Positions 1-9,356 are shown, counted from the stretch's first letter. The stretch: DNA of 64,000 nt from Streptomyces sp. CB01580 (GCF_001905795.1 NZ_LIXJ01000017.1:88717-152716); one strand, 5' to 3'. The notes: generated by a model not told the origin, from the sequence alone. Translations and numbers: made by a program.

Positions 1-2538
1 CAGGCGCTTGGTGTCGTGCCCGCGCGCGGCGAGTTCGCCCGCGATGCGCTCCACGTCGTCCGTGTCGCCGGAGACGACGACGGATGCGGGCCCGTTCACG
101 GCGGCGATGCCGGTGCGCGGGGTGAGGAGCGGCGCGACCTCGTCCTCGGCGGCGCGTACGGCGACCATGGCGCCGCCCTCGGGCAGTGCCTGCATGAGGC
201 GGCCCCGCGCGGCGACCAGGATGGTGGCGTCCTGAAGGGTGAGGACCCCGGCCGCGTGGGCTGCGGCGATCTCGCCGACGGAGTGCCCGGCGAGGTGGTC
301 CGGGCGCAGCCCCCAGCTCTCCAGCAGCCGGAACAGGGCGACTTCGACGGCGAACAGGGCCGGTTGCGCGTACTCGGTGCGGTGCAGGAGTTCCGCCTCG
401 GGTGTGCCCGGACCGGCGAACAGCACGTCCTTCAGGGGATGCGGGAGCTGGAGGTCGAAGTGGGCGCAGACGTCGTCGAGGGCGTCGGCGAACTCGGGGT
501 ACGCGGCGGCGAGTTCGCGGCCCATGCCGGGGCGCTGGCTGCCCTGCCCGGTGAACAGGAGGCCGAGCTCGCCGGGCACCCGTCCGGTGGGCGGGACGGT
601 GCCGGAGGCGAGGCCGGTGAGCGCCTCGCGCAGTTCGGCGCGGTCGGAGGCGACGAGGACGGCCCGGTCGGGGAGGGCGGCGCGGGTGGTGGCGAGGGCG
701 CGCGCGAGGTCGGCGGGTTCCGCGCTGTCGACGAGCGGCAGCAGGTCGGCGGCGCGGGCGCGCAGGGCGGCCGTGCCGCGCGCGGACAGGGGGAAGGGCA
801 GCGGAACGGGAACGGCCGGGGGCCGGGGCGAGGGTACCGCCCCCTCGGAACGGTCCTCGGGCTCGGGCTCCGGCTGCTCCAGGATGACATGCGCGTTGGT
901 TCCGCTGACGCCGAAGGAGGAGACCCCGGCCCGGCGCGGGTGGCCGGTGTCCGGCCAGGTCCGCGCCTCGGTGACGAGTTCCATGTCGCCGGAGGACCAG
1001 TCGATGTGCGGGCTGGGGGCGTCGACGTGCAAAGTCGCGGGTACCTGTCCGTGCCGCATGGCGAGGATCGCCTTGATCATTCCGGCCACGCCGGCGGCGG
1101 CCTGGGTGTGGCCCAGGTTGGACTTGACCGAGCCGAGCAGCAGGGGCGCCCCGGCCGGGCGGCCCTGCCCGTAGGTGGCGAGCAGCGCGGTCGCCTCGAT
1201 GGGGTCCCCGAGCCGGGTGCCCGTACCGTGCGCCTCGACCAGGTCGATGTCGGCGGCGGTGAGCCCCGCCTCGGCCAGTGCCCGGCGGATCAGCCGTTGC
1301 TGGGAGAGGCCGTTGGGGGCGGTGAGGCCGTTGGACGCGCCGTCCTGGTTGACGGCGGAGGCCCGGACGACGGCGAGGACGTGGTGTCCGTTGCGGCGGG
1401 CGTCGGAGAGCCGTTCCAGGACGAGGACGCCGACGCCCTCGCCGAAACCGGTGCCGTCCGCGGCGGCGGCGAACGCCTTGCAGCGGCCGTCGGCGGACAG
1501 GCCGCGCTGTCTGCTGAACGCGGTGAAGACGCCGGGCCCACCCATCACGGCCACGCCCCCGGCCAGCGCCAGCGAGGATTCGCCCTGCCGCAGCGAGCGG
1601 CAGGCCAGGTGGACGGCGACCAGGGACGCGGAGCACGCGGTGTCGACGGTGACCGCCGGTCCCTCGGTGCCCAGCACGTAGGCGACCCGGCCGGAGATGA
1701 CGCTGGAGGCGTTGCCGGCCAGCAGATGGGCGTCGAGGCCGTCCGGGGCGTCGTGCAGGCGCGGCCCGTACTCCTGGACCTCGGCGCCGAAGAACATGCC
1801 GGCCGGGGTGCGGCGCAGCGCGGCGGGGTCGATGCCCGCGTCCTCCAGGGCGCGCCAGGACGTCTCCAGGACCAGGCGCTGCTGCGGGTCCATGGCGAGG
1901 GCCTCGCGCGGGCTGATGCCGAAGAACTCGGCGTCGAAGTCGGTGGCCGTGTCGAGGAATCCACCGGCGCGGGCGTAGGAGCTGCCGGGCACCTCGGGGT
2001 CGTCGTGGAAGAGGCGTTCCAGGTCCCAGCCCCGGTCGTGCGGGAAGCCGGACAGGACCTCGCCGCCCGCGCTCAGCAGCCGCCACAGTCCGGCCGGGGT
2101 GTCGATGCCGCCGGGGAAACGGCAGCCGATGCCGACGACGGCCACGGGTTCGTCGGCGGGACCGGCACCGCCCGGCGCCTCCGACCAGCCGCCCGGGAGG
2201 CCGTCCGCGACGCCCTGAGCCCCCGCGCCCCTGGCGCCGGCGAGCAGTCGGTCGGCCAGGTCGGGCAGGGTGGGGCAGTCATAGGCGAGACCGACCGGCA
2301 GGTCGAGACCGGTCCGTTCGGTCAGTCGCCGGTGCAGGTCGATCGCCGCGAGCGAGTCGAGCCCCTGTTCCGCCAGCGGGACGGACGCGTCCAGGGGGTG
2401 CGGGGTGCCCGGCCGGGCCGCCTGGATCGCCTCCGCCACGGCGGTGCGTACCAGCTCCGTGACCAGGGTGCGGTGGCGTGACGGTACGGACGTGGCGAGC
2501 AGTCGTGCCAGGGCTGATTCGGAACCGGGCCCGTTCAT
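1..2538 (-). CDS. Type I polyketide synthase, loading ACP-KS-AT, 3' end outside window
   Basis: The first 846 residues are visible and the frame stays open to the window edge. An acyl carrier domain comes first (GLDSL, phosphopantetheine Ser near residue 61), then a ketosynthase from about residue 128 with Cys302 (DTACSAS), His437 (VEAHGTGT) and His477 (KSNLGH), then an acyltransferase with GQGSQ near 663 and catalytic Ser753 in GHSVGE. GHSVG, rather than GHSQG, and the upstream YAQPALFA stretch are the signature of malonyl-CoA-specific ATs; the second specificity motif lies beyond the edge. No N-terminal docking helix precedes the ACP, as in VinP1 of vicenistatin, where this ACP receives the aminoacyl starter from the VinK acyltransferase. 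Start chosen at ATG 2538, behind GGAG about eight bases upstream. It follows the glutamate mutase gene on the same strand, so it is the first extension PKS of the cluster. Confidence 0.95.
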   Translation of the reverse strand, partial: MNGPGSESALARLLATSVPSRHRTLVTELVRTAVAEAIQAARPGTPHPLDASVPLAEQGLDSLAAIDLHRRLTERTGLDLPVGLAYDCPTLPDLADRLLAGARGAGAQGVADGLPGGWSEAPGGAGPADEPVAVVGIGCRFPGGIDTPAGLWRLLSAGGEVLSGFPHDRGWDLERLFHDDPEVPGSSYARAGGFLDTATDFDAEFFGISPREALAMDPQQRLVLETSWRALEDAGIDPAALRRTPAGMFFGAEVQEYGPRLHDAPDGLDAHLLAGNASSVISGRVAYVLGTEGPAVTVDTACSASLVAVHLACRSLRQGESSLALAGGVAVMGGPGVFTAFSRQRGLSADGRCKAFAAAADGTGFGEGVGVLVLERLSDARRNGHHVLAVVRASAVNQDGASNGLTAPNGLSQQRLIRRALAEAGLTAADIDLVEAHGTGTRLGDPIEATALLATYGQGRPAGAPLLLGSVKSNLGHTQAAAGVAGMIKAILAMRHGQVPATLHVDAPSPHIDWSSGDMELVTEARTWPDTGHPRRAGVSSFGVSGTNAHVILEQPEPEPEDRSEGAVPSPRPPAVPVPLPFPLSARGTAALRARAADLLPLVDSAEPADLARALATTRAALPDRAVLVASDRAELREALTGLASGTVPPTGRVPGELGLLFTGQGSQRPGMGRELAAAYPEFADALDDVCAHFDLQLPHPLKDVLFAGPGTPEAELLHRTEYAQPALFAVEVALFRLLESWGLRPDHLAGHSVGEIAAAHAAGVLTLQDATILVAARGRLMQALPEGGAMVAVRAAEDEVAPLLTPRTGIAAVNGPASVVVSGDTDDVERIAGELAARGHDTKRL

Positions 2539-2626
2539 CCACGTGTCTCCACTTCCGGCCGTCACCGTCGTCACCGTTCTCCGCCTTTTTCCTCACCGTA
2601 ATGACGCCCCCGAAGGGGCCGTACCC

Positions 2627-3946
2627 TTAAGCACCCCTAAGCAGGGAGTCGTTCGACCCAGCTGTTTCCAAGGGGACTTGGAGGTCGAATGAACGCCTCA
2701 CGTAGGACAGGGAATCGAGGAGTTCCGCGGCGGTGACGGCATGTGCCGGACGCACGTCGGCGACACCGGTCAGCGGCATCCTCCCGACATCCGCCCAGCG
2801 CAGCCGGCCGTCCGCCGCGATGTAGCTCCTGCTGCGTCCGGCGTTGTCCGGGTGCAGGCAGTAGGGGACGTCCAACCGGCCTTCGGCGAACGCCTTCAGC
2901 AGTGCGGCGCCGGGGTCGTCGTCCAGGTTGAGCACCGCGTCGACCAGCGCGTACGCCTCGGCGTACGTCTCCGTCGCGGTGCCGTCCAGCGGGGCGCGGG
3001 CGGTGCGCGCGGCGGCGTCGGCCGCGTGTTCCAGGGCGGCGACGTTCTCCGCCACCGTCGGGATGCGCCGGGATTCCGCGACGGTCTTCACGATGAGGCG
3101 TTCCGAGCCGCTCGCGACGGTCAGTGCGGCGGCTTCGGCGAGCAGTCGGCGGGCCCCGTGCTCCGTCTCCGGGAACAGTCCCATGTAGGCGTAGACGACG
3201 ACGTGCCATTCGGTGTCCGGGAGGAACCTCGCGCACAGGCTGCGCAATGCGGCCACCGCCTCGGCGTCCTGACGCGGATGCGTCTGCTGGGCGTAGCTCA
3301 CGGAAATGCTCCGGATTCCGTGTCGCCGGAAGAACAGCGCCTCCAGCACGCTGATCGCCACGAGGAGCCCGGACGGGCAGAGCTGACCCAGCATGCAGCC
3401 GCCGAAGGTCTCCAGATGCGGTTCCGCGCCGCTCGTCGTGCGCAGGGTGGCGAGCAGTTCGCAGGACTCGGACCAGTGGGCGACGGACTCGCGCAAGGGG
3501 ACCCTGCCGTACGGCAGGCAGTAGGAGACCGGCCCGCCCTCCGACGCGTCGAGTCCCACGGCCATCAGTGCCCGGAAGATGTGCTGGGGTGCCGCCGAGC
3601 CGTGCCGTACCTGCACCGGGAAGGCGGGGCCGTGGATCCCGTCGAGGACCCGGCCGGTGGTGGTGGTCTCGTGGCTGGCCAGCGGATAGCCGTTGAGGTC
3701 GGCGCCTTCGAGGACGGCGAGCTGCGCCGACTCCAGGTCGCCGACCCGGGTGTAGCTGTCCAGGGTGAGCGTGCCGACGGTCGTCGCGGCGGCGTCCCGG
3801 GTGGCGAGCAGCCCGGTCCGCATCCGGTCCGGGTCGCTCATGCCCATCCGGGGCTGTACCACCAGCCGTCCGGCGTCGTGGGCCCGGCGCACGAACGCGC
3901 CGAACCCGGCGCCGGACGCATCGGGGCCCGCCGGGGCAGCGGTCAC
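2627..3946 (-). CDS. Glutamate mutase epsilon (catalytic) subunit, VinI-like
   Basis: The 439-residue protein matches methylaspartate mutase E chains (TIM-barrel catalytic subunit of adenosylcobalamin-dependent glutamate mutase). With the small subunit it would convert L-glutamate to (2S,3S)-3-methylaspartate. In an ordinary genome this feeds glutamate fermentation; here the position between a PLP decarboxylase and a PKS points to starter-unit supply, as for VinI in vicenistatin. The GTG start at 3946 overlaps the stop of the sigma-subunit gene by four bases (GTGA), so the two subunits are translationally coupled. The stop at 2629-2627 leaves about 90 bases before the PKS start. Assignment to the family is firm; the pathway role is inferred from the neighbours. 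Confidence 0.93.
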   Translation of the reverse strand: MTAAPAGPDASGAGFGAFVRRAHDAGRLVVQPRMGMSDPDRMRTGLLATRDAAATTVGTLTLDSYTRVGDLESAQLAVLEGADLNGYPLASHETTTTGRVLDGIHGPAFPVQVRHGSAAPQHIFRALMAVGLDASEGGPVSYCLPYGRVPLRESVAHWSESCELLATLRTTSGAEPHLETFGGCMLGQLCPSGLLVAISVLEALFFRRHGIRSISVSYAQQTHPRQDAEAVAALRSLCARFLPDTEWHVVVYAYMGLFPETEHGARRLLAEAAALTVASGSERLIVKTVAESRRIPTVAENVAALEHAADAAARTARAPLDGTATETYAEAYALVDAVLNLDDDPGAALLKAFAEGRLDVPYCLHPDNAGRSRSYIAADGRLRWADVGRMPLTGVADVRPAHAVTAAELLDSLSYVRRSFDLQVPLETAGSNDSLLRGA

Positions 3947-4392
3947 ACCAGGGCTCGCTGGGGCAGCGCGTCGAGCATTCCCCGGAAGACGGTGACGCCT
4001 TCGGCGCTGTCGTCGAAGACCGCGTCGTAACCGGCGGCGCGCAGCGCGGTCGTCTCCGACTCGTCGCAGGGTCCGGCGATGCCGAGCTTGCCGCCGATGA
4101 CGACGGGTACGGCGGCGAGCGCGGGGTGCTCGCGCAGCCGGGTGACCGTGCGCATGCCGTCGTGGTAGCCGTGCCCGTTGACGCTGCTGATCACGACGAG
4201 GGCGGGGTCGTGGGACACGGCCTCGCGGATCAGTAGGTCCTCGGGCACGCAGGGGCCGAGGTTGACCACACGGTGGCCGTGCTCCTCGATCAGGAGCTGG
4301 AGGTAGACCAGGTTCCAGGTGTGCGAGTCGGAGATGCCGCCGGCCACGAGCACGGGCCGGTCGCCGGGGGCGGGGGTGGGGACGTCACTCAT
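3943..4392 (-). CDS. Glutamate mutase sigma subunit (B12-binding), VinH-like
   Basis: A 149-residue Rossmann-like cobalamin-binding protein. The base-off/His-on motif is partly visible as SDSHTWN: the Asp and the cobalt-ligating His are present but the Gly of canonical DxHxxG is Asn. A later SSVNG and the GGKLG loop correspond to the SxL and GG parts of the B12 site. It pairs with the downstream epsilon subunit to make 3-methylaspartate. ATG 4392 shares one base with the TGA of the decarboxylase gene (TGATG); a GTG one codon upstream is an alternative start. The order decarboxylase - sigma - epsilon reproduces vinO-vinH-vinI logic. Confidence 0.92.
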   Translation of the reverse strand: MSDVPTPAPGDRPVLVAGGISDSHTWNLVYLQLLIEEHGHRVVNLGPCVPEDLLIREAVSHDPALVVISSVNGHGYHDGMRTVTRLREHPALAAVPVVIGGKLGIAGPCDESETTALRAAGYDAVFDDSAEGVTVFRGMLDALPQRALV

Positions 4393-5675
4393 CACAGGGC
4401 CTGTCCGTGTTCATAGGTTCGGATGTGCTGGATACGGGAGACGGAGACGAGGTCGTCGCCGCGGACGACGATCTCGGCGGGAGCGGGCCTGCCGAGGAAC
4501 ATCAGCAGGCTGGCGGTGGGTCCGTAGGAACCGGCGTTGGGGACGGTCAGCAGGTCCCCGGGGGCCGGGTCGGGCAGCGGGACGGCCCGGCCGAGCAGAT
4601 CGCCGGGGGTGCACAGCGGTCCGGCGAGGTGGGCCGGGGTGCCGTCGGTGCCGACGGACTCGTGCGGTTCGACGGAGACCGGCAGGATGCGGCCGAGGCC
4701 GGACATCCCGCCGAAGGTGTTGATGCCGGCGTCGAGGACGGCGTAGCGGGTGCCCCGGCTGTCCTTGACGTTGACAACGGTGGTGAGCAGGGAGCCGCTG
4801 TCGGCGACCAGGTAGCGGCCCGACTCGCAGGCGATGCGCGGGGCGCCGTCCCGCCAGCCGGGGAAGTGCTCGTCGAGCGAGGCGGTCAGGGCGTCGCGCA
4901 GTCCGCCGTAGGCGGGGCGGTGTCCCTGGACCGCGTACGGGGCGGCGAAGCCGCCGCCGATGTCGACGAAGCGGAACGGCACGCCGAGGGCGTCCCGGAG
5001 CGCGGCGGCGGTGGCGATGGTGTGCCGGAACTCGGCGACGAGGCTCGCCTCGTCCTTGGCGTTGCTGAGCGGGAAGAAGTGGAGTCCGGCCAGGGTGGTG
5101 CCGGGCACCTCGCGCAGTTCGGCGGCGAGCCCGGGCAGGGTCTCGCTGTCGAAGCCGAACTGCGAGGGCACACCGGTCATGCGGATGCTGGTGGCCGCCG
5201 CCCCGGTCGCGTTGTTGACCCGGATCAGGCAGTCGGCGGTGACGCCGAGCCGTACGGCCGTCTCGCCGACGCGCCGCAGATCGCCGAGGGATTCGACGGA
5301 GAACATCCGCACGCCCCGGGTCATCGCCTCGGCCAGTTCCCCGGTGGTCTTGCCCGGACCGGTGTACAGCACCTCGCTGCCGTCGTACCCGGCCCGCAGC
5401 ACGGCGTCGAGTTCGCCGACGGAGCTGATCTCCGCTCGACAGGCGCGGGTGTTGCGAGTGTCGCGGGCGTTGTGGGAGCCGTCGGTCCCGTGGGCGGCGC
5501 CGGTGCGCAGTTCGCGCAGGATCTCCGGGTGCGGGTTGGCCTTGGCCGCGTAGAACACGGCGACCTCGTCGGGCAGTGCGGCGAACAGGTCGTCGCGCGC
5601 CGCCGCGACCCGGTCCAGGTCGTAGACGTAGGCGGGGGTGCCGAAGCGCCGGGCGAGTTCGGTGGGGCCGGTCAC
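4392..5675 (-). CDS. PLP-dependent fold-III decarboxylase, VinO-like
   Basis: The 427-residue product belongs to the diaminopimelate/ornithine decarboxylase family (alanine-racemase fold). The PLP-binding lysine is in FYAAKANPH near the N-terminus, a glycine-rich phosphate loop reads VDIGGGF, and the C-terminal domain carries the CESGRYL region typical of the family. In vicenistatin VinO decarboxylates 3-methylaspartyl-ACP to 3-aminoisobutyryl-ACP; the gene's place between the acyl-ACP ligase and the mutase subunits supports the same step here. Start is GTG 5675, overlapping the ligase stop by four bases (GTGA), with GGAAGGA eleven bases upstream. The frame stays open far upstream in the ligase region (to 7559), but that extension is antiparallel-free shadow of the ligase gene and not part of this protein. 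Confidence 0.92.
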   Translation of the reverse strand: MTGPTELARRFGTPAYVYDLDRVAAARDDLFAALPDEVAVFYAAKANPHPEILRELRTGAAHGTDGSHNARDTRNTRACRAEISSVGELDAVLRAGYDGSEVLYTGPGKTTGELAEAMTRGVRMFSVESLGDLRRVGETAVRLGVTADCLIRVNNATGAAATSIRMTGVPSQFGFDSETLPGLAAELREVPGTTLAGLHFFPLSNAKDEASLVAEFRHTIATAAALRDALGVPFRFVDIGGGFAAPYAVQGHRPAYGGLRDALTASLDEHFPGWRDGAPRIACESGRYLVADSGSLLTTVVNVKDSRGTRYAVLDAGINTFGGMSGLGRILPVSVEPHESVGTDGTPAHLAGPLCTPGDLLGRAVPLPDPAPGDLLTVPNAGSYGPTASLLMFLGRPAPAEIVVRGDDLVSVSRIQHIRTYEHGQAL

Positions 5676-7351
5676 GGCGTGGACGTTCCTTCCGGGTTCT
5701 CCAGGATGTGGACGAGCCGCTTGCGGTCGTGCTTGCCGTGCGGGGTCAGCGGCAGTTCGTCGACGACGCGGCTGACCCCGGGCACCTTGGCGGGCTCCAG
5801 TCGCAGGGACAGCTCCCTGAGCAGGACGTGCGGGTCGATGTCGCCCTCGGCGAAGACCGCGAGGTCCCGGCCGGGGGCGGGCGGCAGGACGGCGGCGGCG
5901 CGGACGCCGGGGATGTCCGTGGCGGCGGCCTCGATCTCGGTGGTGCTCATGCGGACGCCCTTGTGCTTGAACATGTCGTCCCGACGGCCCTCGTAGAACA
6001 GGAATCCGTCCTCGTCGACGTGCCCGAAGTCGCCGGTGTGCAGGCGTAGTCCGCCGTCGGGAGCACGCCGGAAGGCACGCCCGGTCTGCTCCGGCGCGCG
6101 CCAGTAGCCCGGCATGACGTGCGGTCCCTCGACGACGATCTCCCCCGTCCGCCAGGGCGGCAGCGGAGTGCCTTCGTCGTCGACGACGAAGGCACGGGTG
6201 CCGGGGAGCGGCCGGCCGACCGATTCGGGCTTGGCGTCCTGGTGTTCGGGGGGCAGCACGGAGACGCGTTTGCACTCCGTCTGCCCGAACTGGGTGATCA
6301 CCTCGGCGCCGGGGAACGCCGTACGCAGCCCGTCGGCGGTGGTCTTCGGCAGCGCGGCACCGGTGTTGGTGAACATGCGGACGGAGGATTCCCGGCGCGG
6401 TTCGCGTTCGGCGAGCGCGCAGATCATGGTGGCCAGGGACGGCACGATGGGGACGACCGTGGCCCCGGTCTCCCGGATGCGGCGCAGCAGCGCCAGGTCG
6501 GACTCGCCGTCGGCGAGCACGAGGCTGCTGTGTCCGGCGGCGGTGAGCAGCACCTTGTAGAGGCCATAGTCCCAGGAGATGGGGAAGCGGCAGAAGACCA
6601 CGTCGTCGGGCCGGTAGCCGAGTTCGAGGTTGATGGCCTCGGTCGCGAAGACCATCCGACCGTGCGGGCAGACGACGGCCTTGGGGGCTGCGGTGGACCC
6701 CGAGGTGTAGACGAGGACGGCGATGTCCTCGTGGCCGACGGGACCGCCGTCCCCGCGCGCCTCCATCTCGCGCAGTTCGGTGATCTCCTGCCAGGTCCTT
6801 TCCAGGCCGTGCACGGGGATCCCGTCCGCGAGCGCGGCGACGCGGTCGACGGCGGGGTCGGTGACGATCACCAGCGAGGGTTCCGCGTTCTCGACGACCG
6901 CGCGCAGGTGGTAGCCCTTCATGCCGGTGTTGACGGGGACGAGGACGGCGCCCCGGCGCGCCGTGCCGTACAGCAGGGCGACGAGTTCGCGGGTGCTGGG
7001 CAGCTGCACCAGGACCCGGTCGCCGTGCCCCACACCCTGTGCCCCCAGCCAGGCGTCGACGGCGTGGCTCCGGGCGGTGAGCTCCCGGTAGGTCCACTGC
7101 CCGGCGCTGTCGGCGACCGCCGTCGCATCGGGGTGTTCGGCGGTGGCCTCGTCGAGCAGGTCGTGCACCAGGGCGTCGATGCGAGCCCGCGTTGTCGTTC
7201 GACCGTTCACGGCGGTTCCTGCCGTCCTTCCTGTCGCCCCCATCGCTTCTGTCGCTCCCGTAGCCCTTGTTGCTCCTGTTGCTCCTGTTGCTCCTGTTGC
7301 TCCTGCGACGGTGGCTGTGGCTTTTTCTGTCGCTGCTTTCGTTCCTGTCAC
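5672..7351 (-). CDS. AMP-dependent acyl-ACP ligase, VinN-like (3-methylaspartate activation)
   Basis: A 559-residue ANL-superfamily adenylating enzyme. Core motifs are YTSGSTAAPKAV (phosphate loop), FGQTE in place of the usual YGxTE, LHTGDFG, and the C-terminal catalytic lysine in HGKHDRKRL. By analogy with VinN it would load (2S,3S)-3-methylaspartate onto the stand-alone ACP before decarboxylation. The first 40 residues are a low-complexity Gly-Ala-Thr run encoded by a 9-bp tandem repeat, and real homology begins only around TTRARIDALV. The GTG start at 7351 overlaps the upstream ligase stop (GTGA), which is why the long N-terminus was kept; a later start that removes the repeat tail is possible. 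Confidence 0.9.
   Translation of the reverse strand: MTGTKAATEKATATVAGATGATGATGATRATGATEAMGATGRTAGTAVNGRTTTRARIDALVHDLLDEATAEHPDATAVADSAGQWTYRELTARSHAVDAWLGAQGVGHGDRVLVQLPSTRELVALLYGTARRGAVLVPVNTGMKGYHLRAVVENAEPSLVIVTDPAVDRVAALADGIPVHGLERTWQEITELREMEARGDGGPVGHEDIAVLVYTSGSTAAPKAVVCPHGRMVFATEAINLELGYRPDDVVFCRFPISWDYGLYKVLLTAAGHSSLVLADGESDLALLRRIRETGATVVPIVPSLATMICALAEREPRRESSVRMFTNTGAALPKTTADGLRTAFPGAEVITQFGQTECKRVSVLPPEHQDAKPESVGRPLPGTRAFVVDDEGTPLPPWRTGEIVVEGPHVMPGYWRAPEQTGRAFRRAPDGGLRLHTGDFGHVDEDGFLFYEGRRDDMFKHKGVRMSTTEIEAAATDIPGVRAAAVLPPAPGRDLAVFAEGDIDPHVLLRELSLRLEPAKVPGVSRVVDELPLTPHGKHDRKRLVHILENPEGTSTP
7267..7305. repeat. In-frame 9-bp tandem repeat in the ligase N-terminus
   Basis: About four perfect copies of GTTGCTCCT (plus strand) lie here with degenerate flanking copies to about 7240. 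Being a multiple of three, copy-number change keeps the frame and only lengthens a Gly-Ala-Thr tail of the acyl-ACP ligase. Confidence 0.85.
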
Positions 7352-8976
7352 TGCGCCTCCTGCCGTCCTTCGCCCCTGCTCGCGGACCCGGCGGGCCGCC
7401 GCCGCAGGGCTTCGGCTCGGGAGGTGAGCTCCCTGCGGTCCGTCTTGCGGTTCGTGTTGAGCGGGAGCGCGTCCAGATGGTGGTAGGCCCGGGGGACGAC
7501 CGCGGCGGGCAGCAGCTCCCGCAGGTGACGGGCGAGCCGGGCGGGCGGTACGGGGGCACCGGTGTGGAAGACGGCGAGTTCGGCCGTGCCGTCGACGGGG
7601 ACCGCGACGGTCACCGCGTCCTCGACGCCCGGACAGGCGCGCACGGCGGCGTCGACCTCGGCCAGTTCCACCCGTACGCCGTGCACCTGCGCCTGGGCGT
7701 CCTGACGGCCGAGGTAGAGCCAGCCGTCGCGCTCGGTGCGGCGGACCCGGTCGCCGGTGCGGTAGAAACGCTGCCCGTCCCGTTCCAGGAAGCGCCCGGC
7801 ATCATCGGCCGGATCGAGGTATCCGGGCGTCAACTGCGGCCCTGCAATGCACAGTTCGCCCTCTTCGCCGACGTTCGGCGAGCGCTCATCGGTGCTCGGC
7901 GAGTCGCCGCCGCTCGGCGAGCCGTCGTCGGCCAGCAGCAGTACGCGGTGCCCCCGGTGCACATCACCGATCGGAACCATGTCGTGCGGGTGCTCCCGGC
8001 CGGGCCGCCACCGGTGCGCGCTGACGGTGATGGTGAGTTCGGTCGGCCCGTAGAGGTTCTCCAGCACGGTGCCGGGGGCGGCGGCCATCCAGTCCTCGGC
8101 GTCGCGGCGGCTGAGCGCCTCCCCCGCGAAGAAGCTCCGGCGCAGCGACGGCAGGGCACCGGGCGCGAGCCCGCCGGTGCGCCGCACCAGCGTGATCGCG
8201 CTGGGCGTGGAAAACCACACGGTCAGCCCCTGCTCGGCCACGAACTCCGGCAGGTGCGCGTAGGCGCGCGCGGGGACGGGGACGACGGTGGCCCCGGCGC
8301 CCCAGGCGCAGAACAGGTCGAAGATCGCGCAGTCGAAGTTGAGGTCGAAGGTCTGCGAGAAGACGTCCCGCGGACCGAAGTCGTAGCGCTCGTCTAGCAG
8401 CGCGAAGTAGTGCGCGGTGTTGGCGTGGGTGACCGGTACGCCCTTGGGCCGGCCGGTGGATCCGGAGGTGAACAGCACATGGGCGACGTCCGCCGGGCGG
8501 GCGGGCATCGGCGCCTTGAGCGTGCTGTCGGGGTCGACGGGAATCACCGGCATCGGCTGTCCGCCCGGGGCGAACAGAGTGGGCAGCCGGACACCGTTCT
8601 CGTGCAGCGCGGTCAGCGCGGGCAGGGCGTCGTCGTCGGCGATCAGGGCTCCCACCCCGGCCGCCTCGATCATCTGCCGGGTGCGGGCGACCGGGAAGGC
8701 CGGTTGCAGGGGTACGACGACGGCACCGCTGTGGAGACCGGCCAGGAGAGCCGCGTACGCCGTCGGCCCCTTGCCCGCCAGCACGCCGACGGCGGGCGGC
8801 CGGCCGGGGAAGCCGGCGAGCAGCGATCCGGCGAGCAGCAGGGCCCGTTCGTGCAGTTCGCGGTAGGCGACAGCGGCGCCGTCGATCCGCAGCGCGGGCC
8901 GCTCGGGCGCCAGGGCCAGGCCGCGCAGGAACCGTCCGGACAGCGTCCCGTCCATGGTGGGATCGGTGGGATCCAC
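7348..8976 (-). CDS. Amino acid adenylation enzyme, VinM-like
   Basis: A 542-residue free-standing adenylation domain of the NRPS type: LFTSGSTGRPKGV phosphate loop, NLYGPTE, YRTGD and LGRQD motifs, and a C-terminal catalytic Lys in NTNRKTD. VinM attaches alanine to the amino group of the beta-aminoacyl-ACP, protecting it during transfer to the PKS; the same job is inferred here because the acyltransferase and aminopeptidase that act with it are next door. The GTG start at 8976 is 13 bases after the ACP stop and follows a weak GGGG; an ATG seven codons downstream is an alternative. The substrate-pocket code was not read, so the amino acid is inferred from context. Confidence 0.9.
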   Translation of the reverse strand: MDPTDPTMDGTLSGRFLRGLALAPERPALRIDGAAVAYRELHERALLLAGSLLAGFPGRPPAVGVLAGKGPTAYAALLAGLHSGAVVVPLQPAFPVARTRQMIEAAGVGALIADDDALPALTALHENGVRLPTLFAPGGQPMPVIPVDPDSTLKAPMPARPADVAHVLFTSGSTGRPKGVPVTHANTAHYFALLDERYDFGPRDVFSQTFDLNFDCAIFDLFCAWGAGATVVPVPARAYAHLPEFVAEQGLTVWFSTPSAITLVRRTGGLAPGALPSLRRSFFAGEALSRRDAEDWMAAAPGTVLENLYGPTELTITVSAHRWRPGREHPHDMVPIGDVHRGHRVLLLADDGSPSGGDSPSTDERSPNVGEEGELCIAGPQLTPGYLDPADDAGRFLERDGQRFYRTGDRVRRTERDGWLYLGRQDAQAQVHGVRVELAEVDAAVRACPGVEDAVTVAVPVDGTAELAVFHTGAPVPPARLARHLRELLPAAVVPRAYHHLDALPLNTNRKTDRRELTSRAEALRRRPAGSASRGEGRQEAQ

Positions 8977-8989
8977 GGTGGCCGCCCCG

Positions 8990-9241
8990 TCAGCTCGTGG
9001 TGCGCTGGAGCATGCCTTCGACGGTCTCCCACAGCACGCCCGCGGTACGGAAGGTGTCCATGGTCAGCGCGCTGTCGAGGAAGCGCACCTGGTACGTCTC
9101 CTCCAGGGTGCCCAGCAACTGGACCGTGCCGAGGGAGTCCAGGCCGAGGTCCTTGAGCTCGGTGTCGGCGGTCAGCGGTTCCTGCGGGGGCAGGAACGGC
9201 AGGAAGGTGCGGAGTATCTCTTCGAACCGGTCGTCCCACAT
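8990..9241 (-). CDS. Stand-alone acyl carrier protein, VinL-like
   Basis: An 83-residue acidic ACP with the phosphopantetheine attachment motif GLDSLG (Ser36) after ADTELKD. It would carry 3-methylaspartate, 3-aminoisobutyrate and then the dipeptide in turn. ATG 9241 is preceded by GCAGGAGG at a good spacing, so the longer upstream open frame is not used. It sits between the acyltransferase and adenylation genes of the starter cassette. The family call is certain; cargo is inferred from the neighbours. Confidence 0.94.
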   Translation of the reverse strand: MWDDRFEEILRTFLPFLPPQEPLTADTELKDLGLDSLGTVQLLGTLEETYQVRFLDSALTMDTFRTAGVLWETVEGMLQRTTS

Positions 9242-9356
9242 CGGGTGTGCCTCCTGCTGATCGTTCGGTCGGGTACAGGCCGTGCCCGGACGGGTTCGTC
9301 CAGGTGCGTTCAAGTTCGTTCGGGCCCGGGCGGGTTCAGGCAGCGCGCGGGCGGGT

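Noticed and set aside
16..2481. An 821-codon open frame on the plus strand
   Set aside because: It is antisense to the polyketide synthase, whose KS and AT motifs are unmistakable; long antisense frames are usual in high-GC DNA.
4392..7559. A single 1055-codon minus-strand frame
   Set aside because: Only the part after 5675 encodes the decarboxylase; the rest is an out-of-frame reading of the ligase gene with low-complexity Arg/Gly/Pro sequence.
7267..8397. A 376-codon plus-strand frame starting with a poly-Leu run
   Set aside because: It is antisense to the two ligase genes; the poly-Leu comes from the 9-bp repeat.
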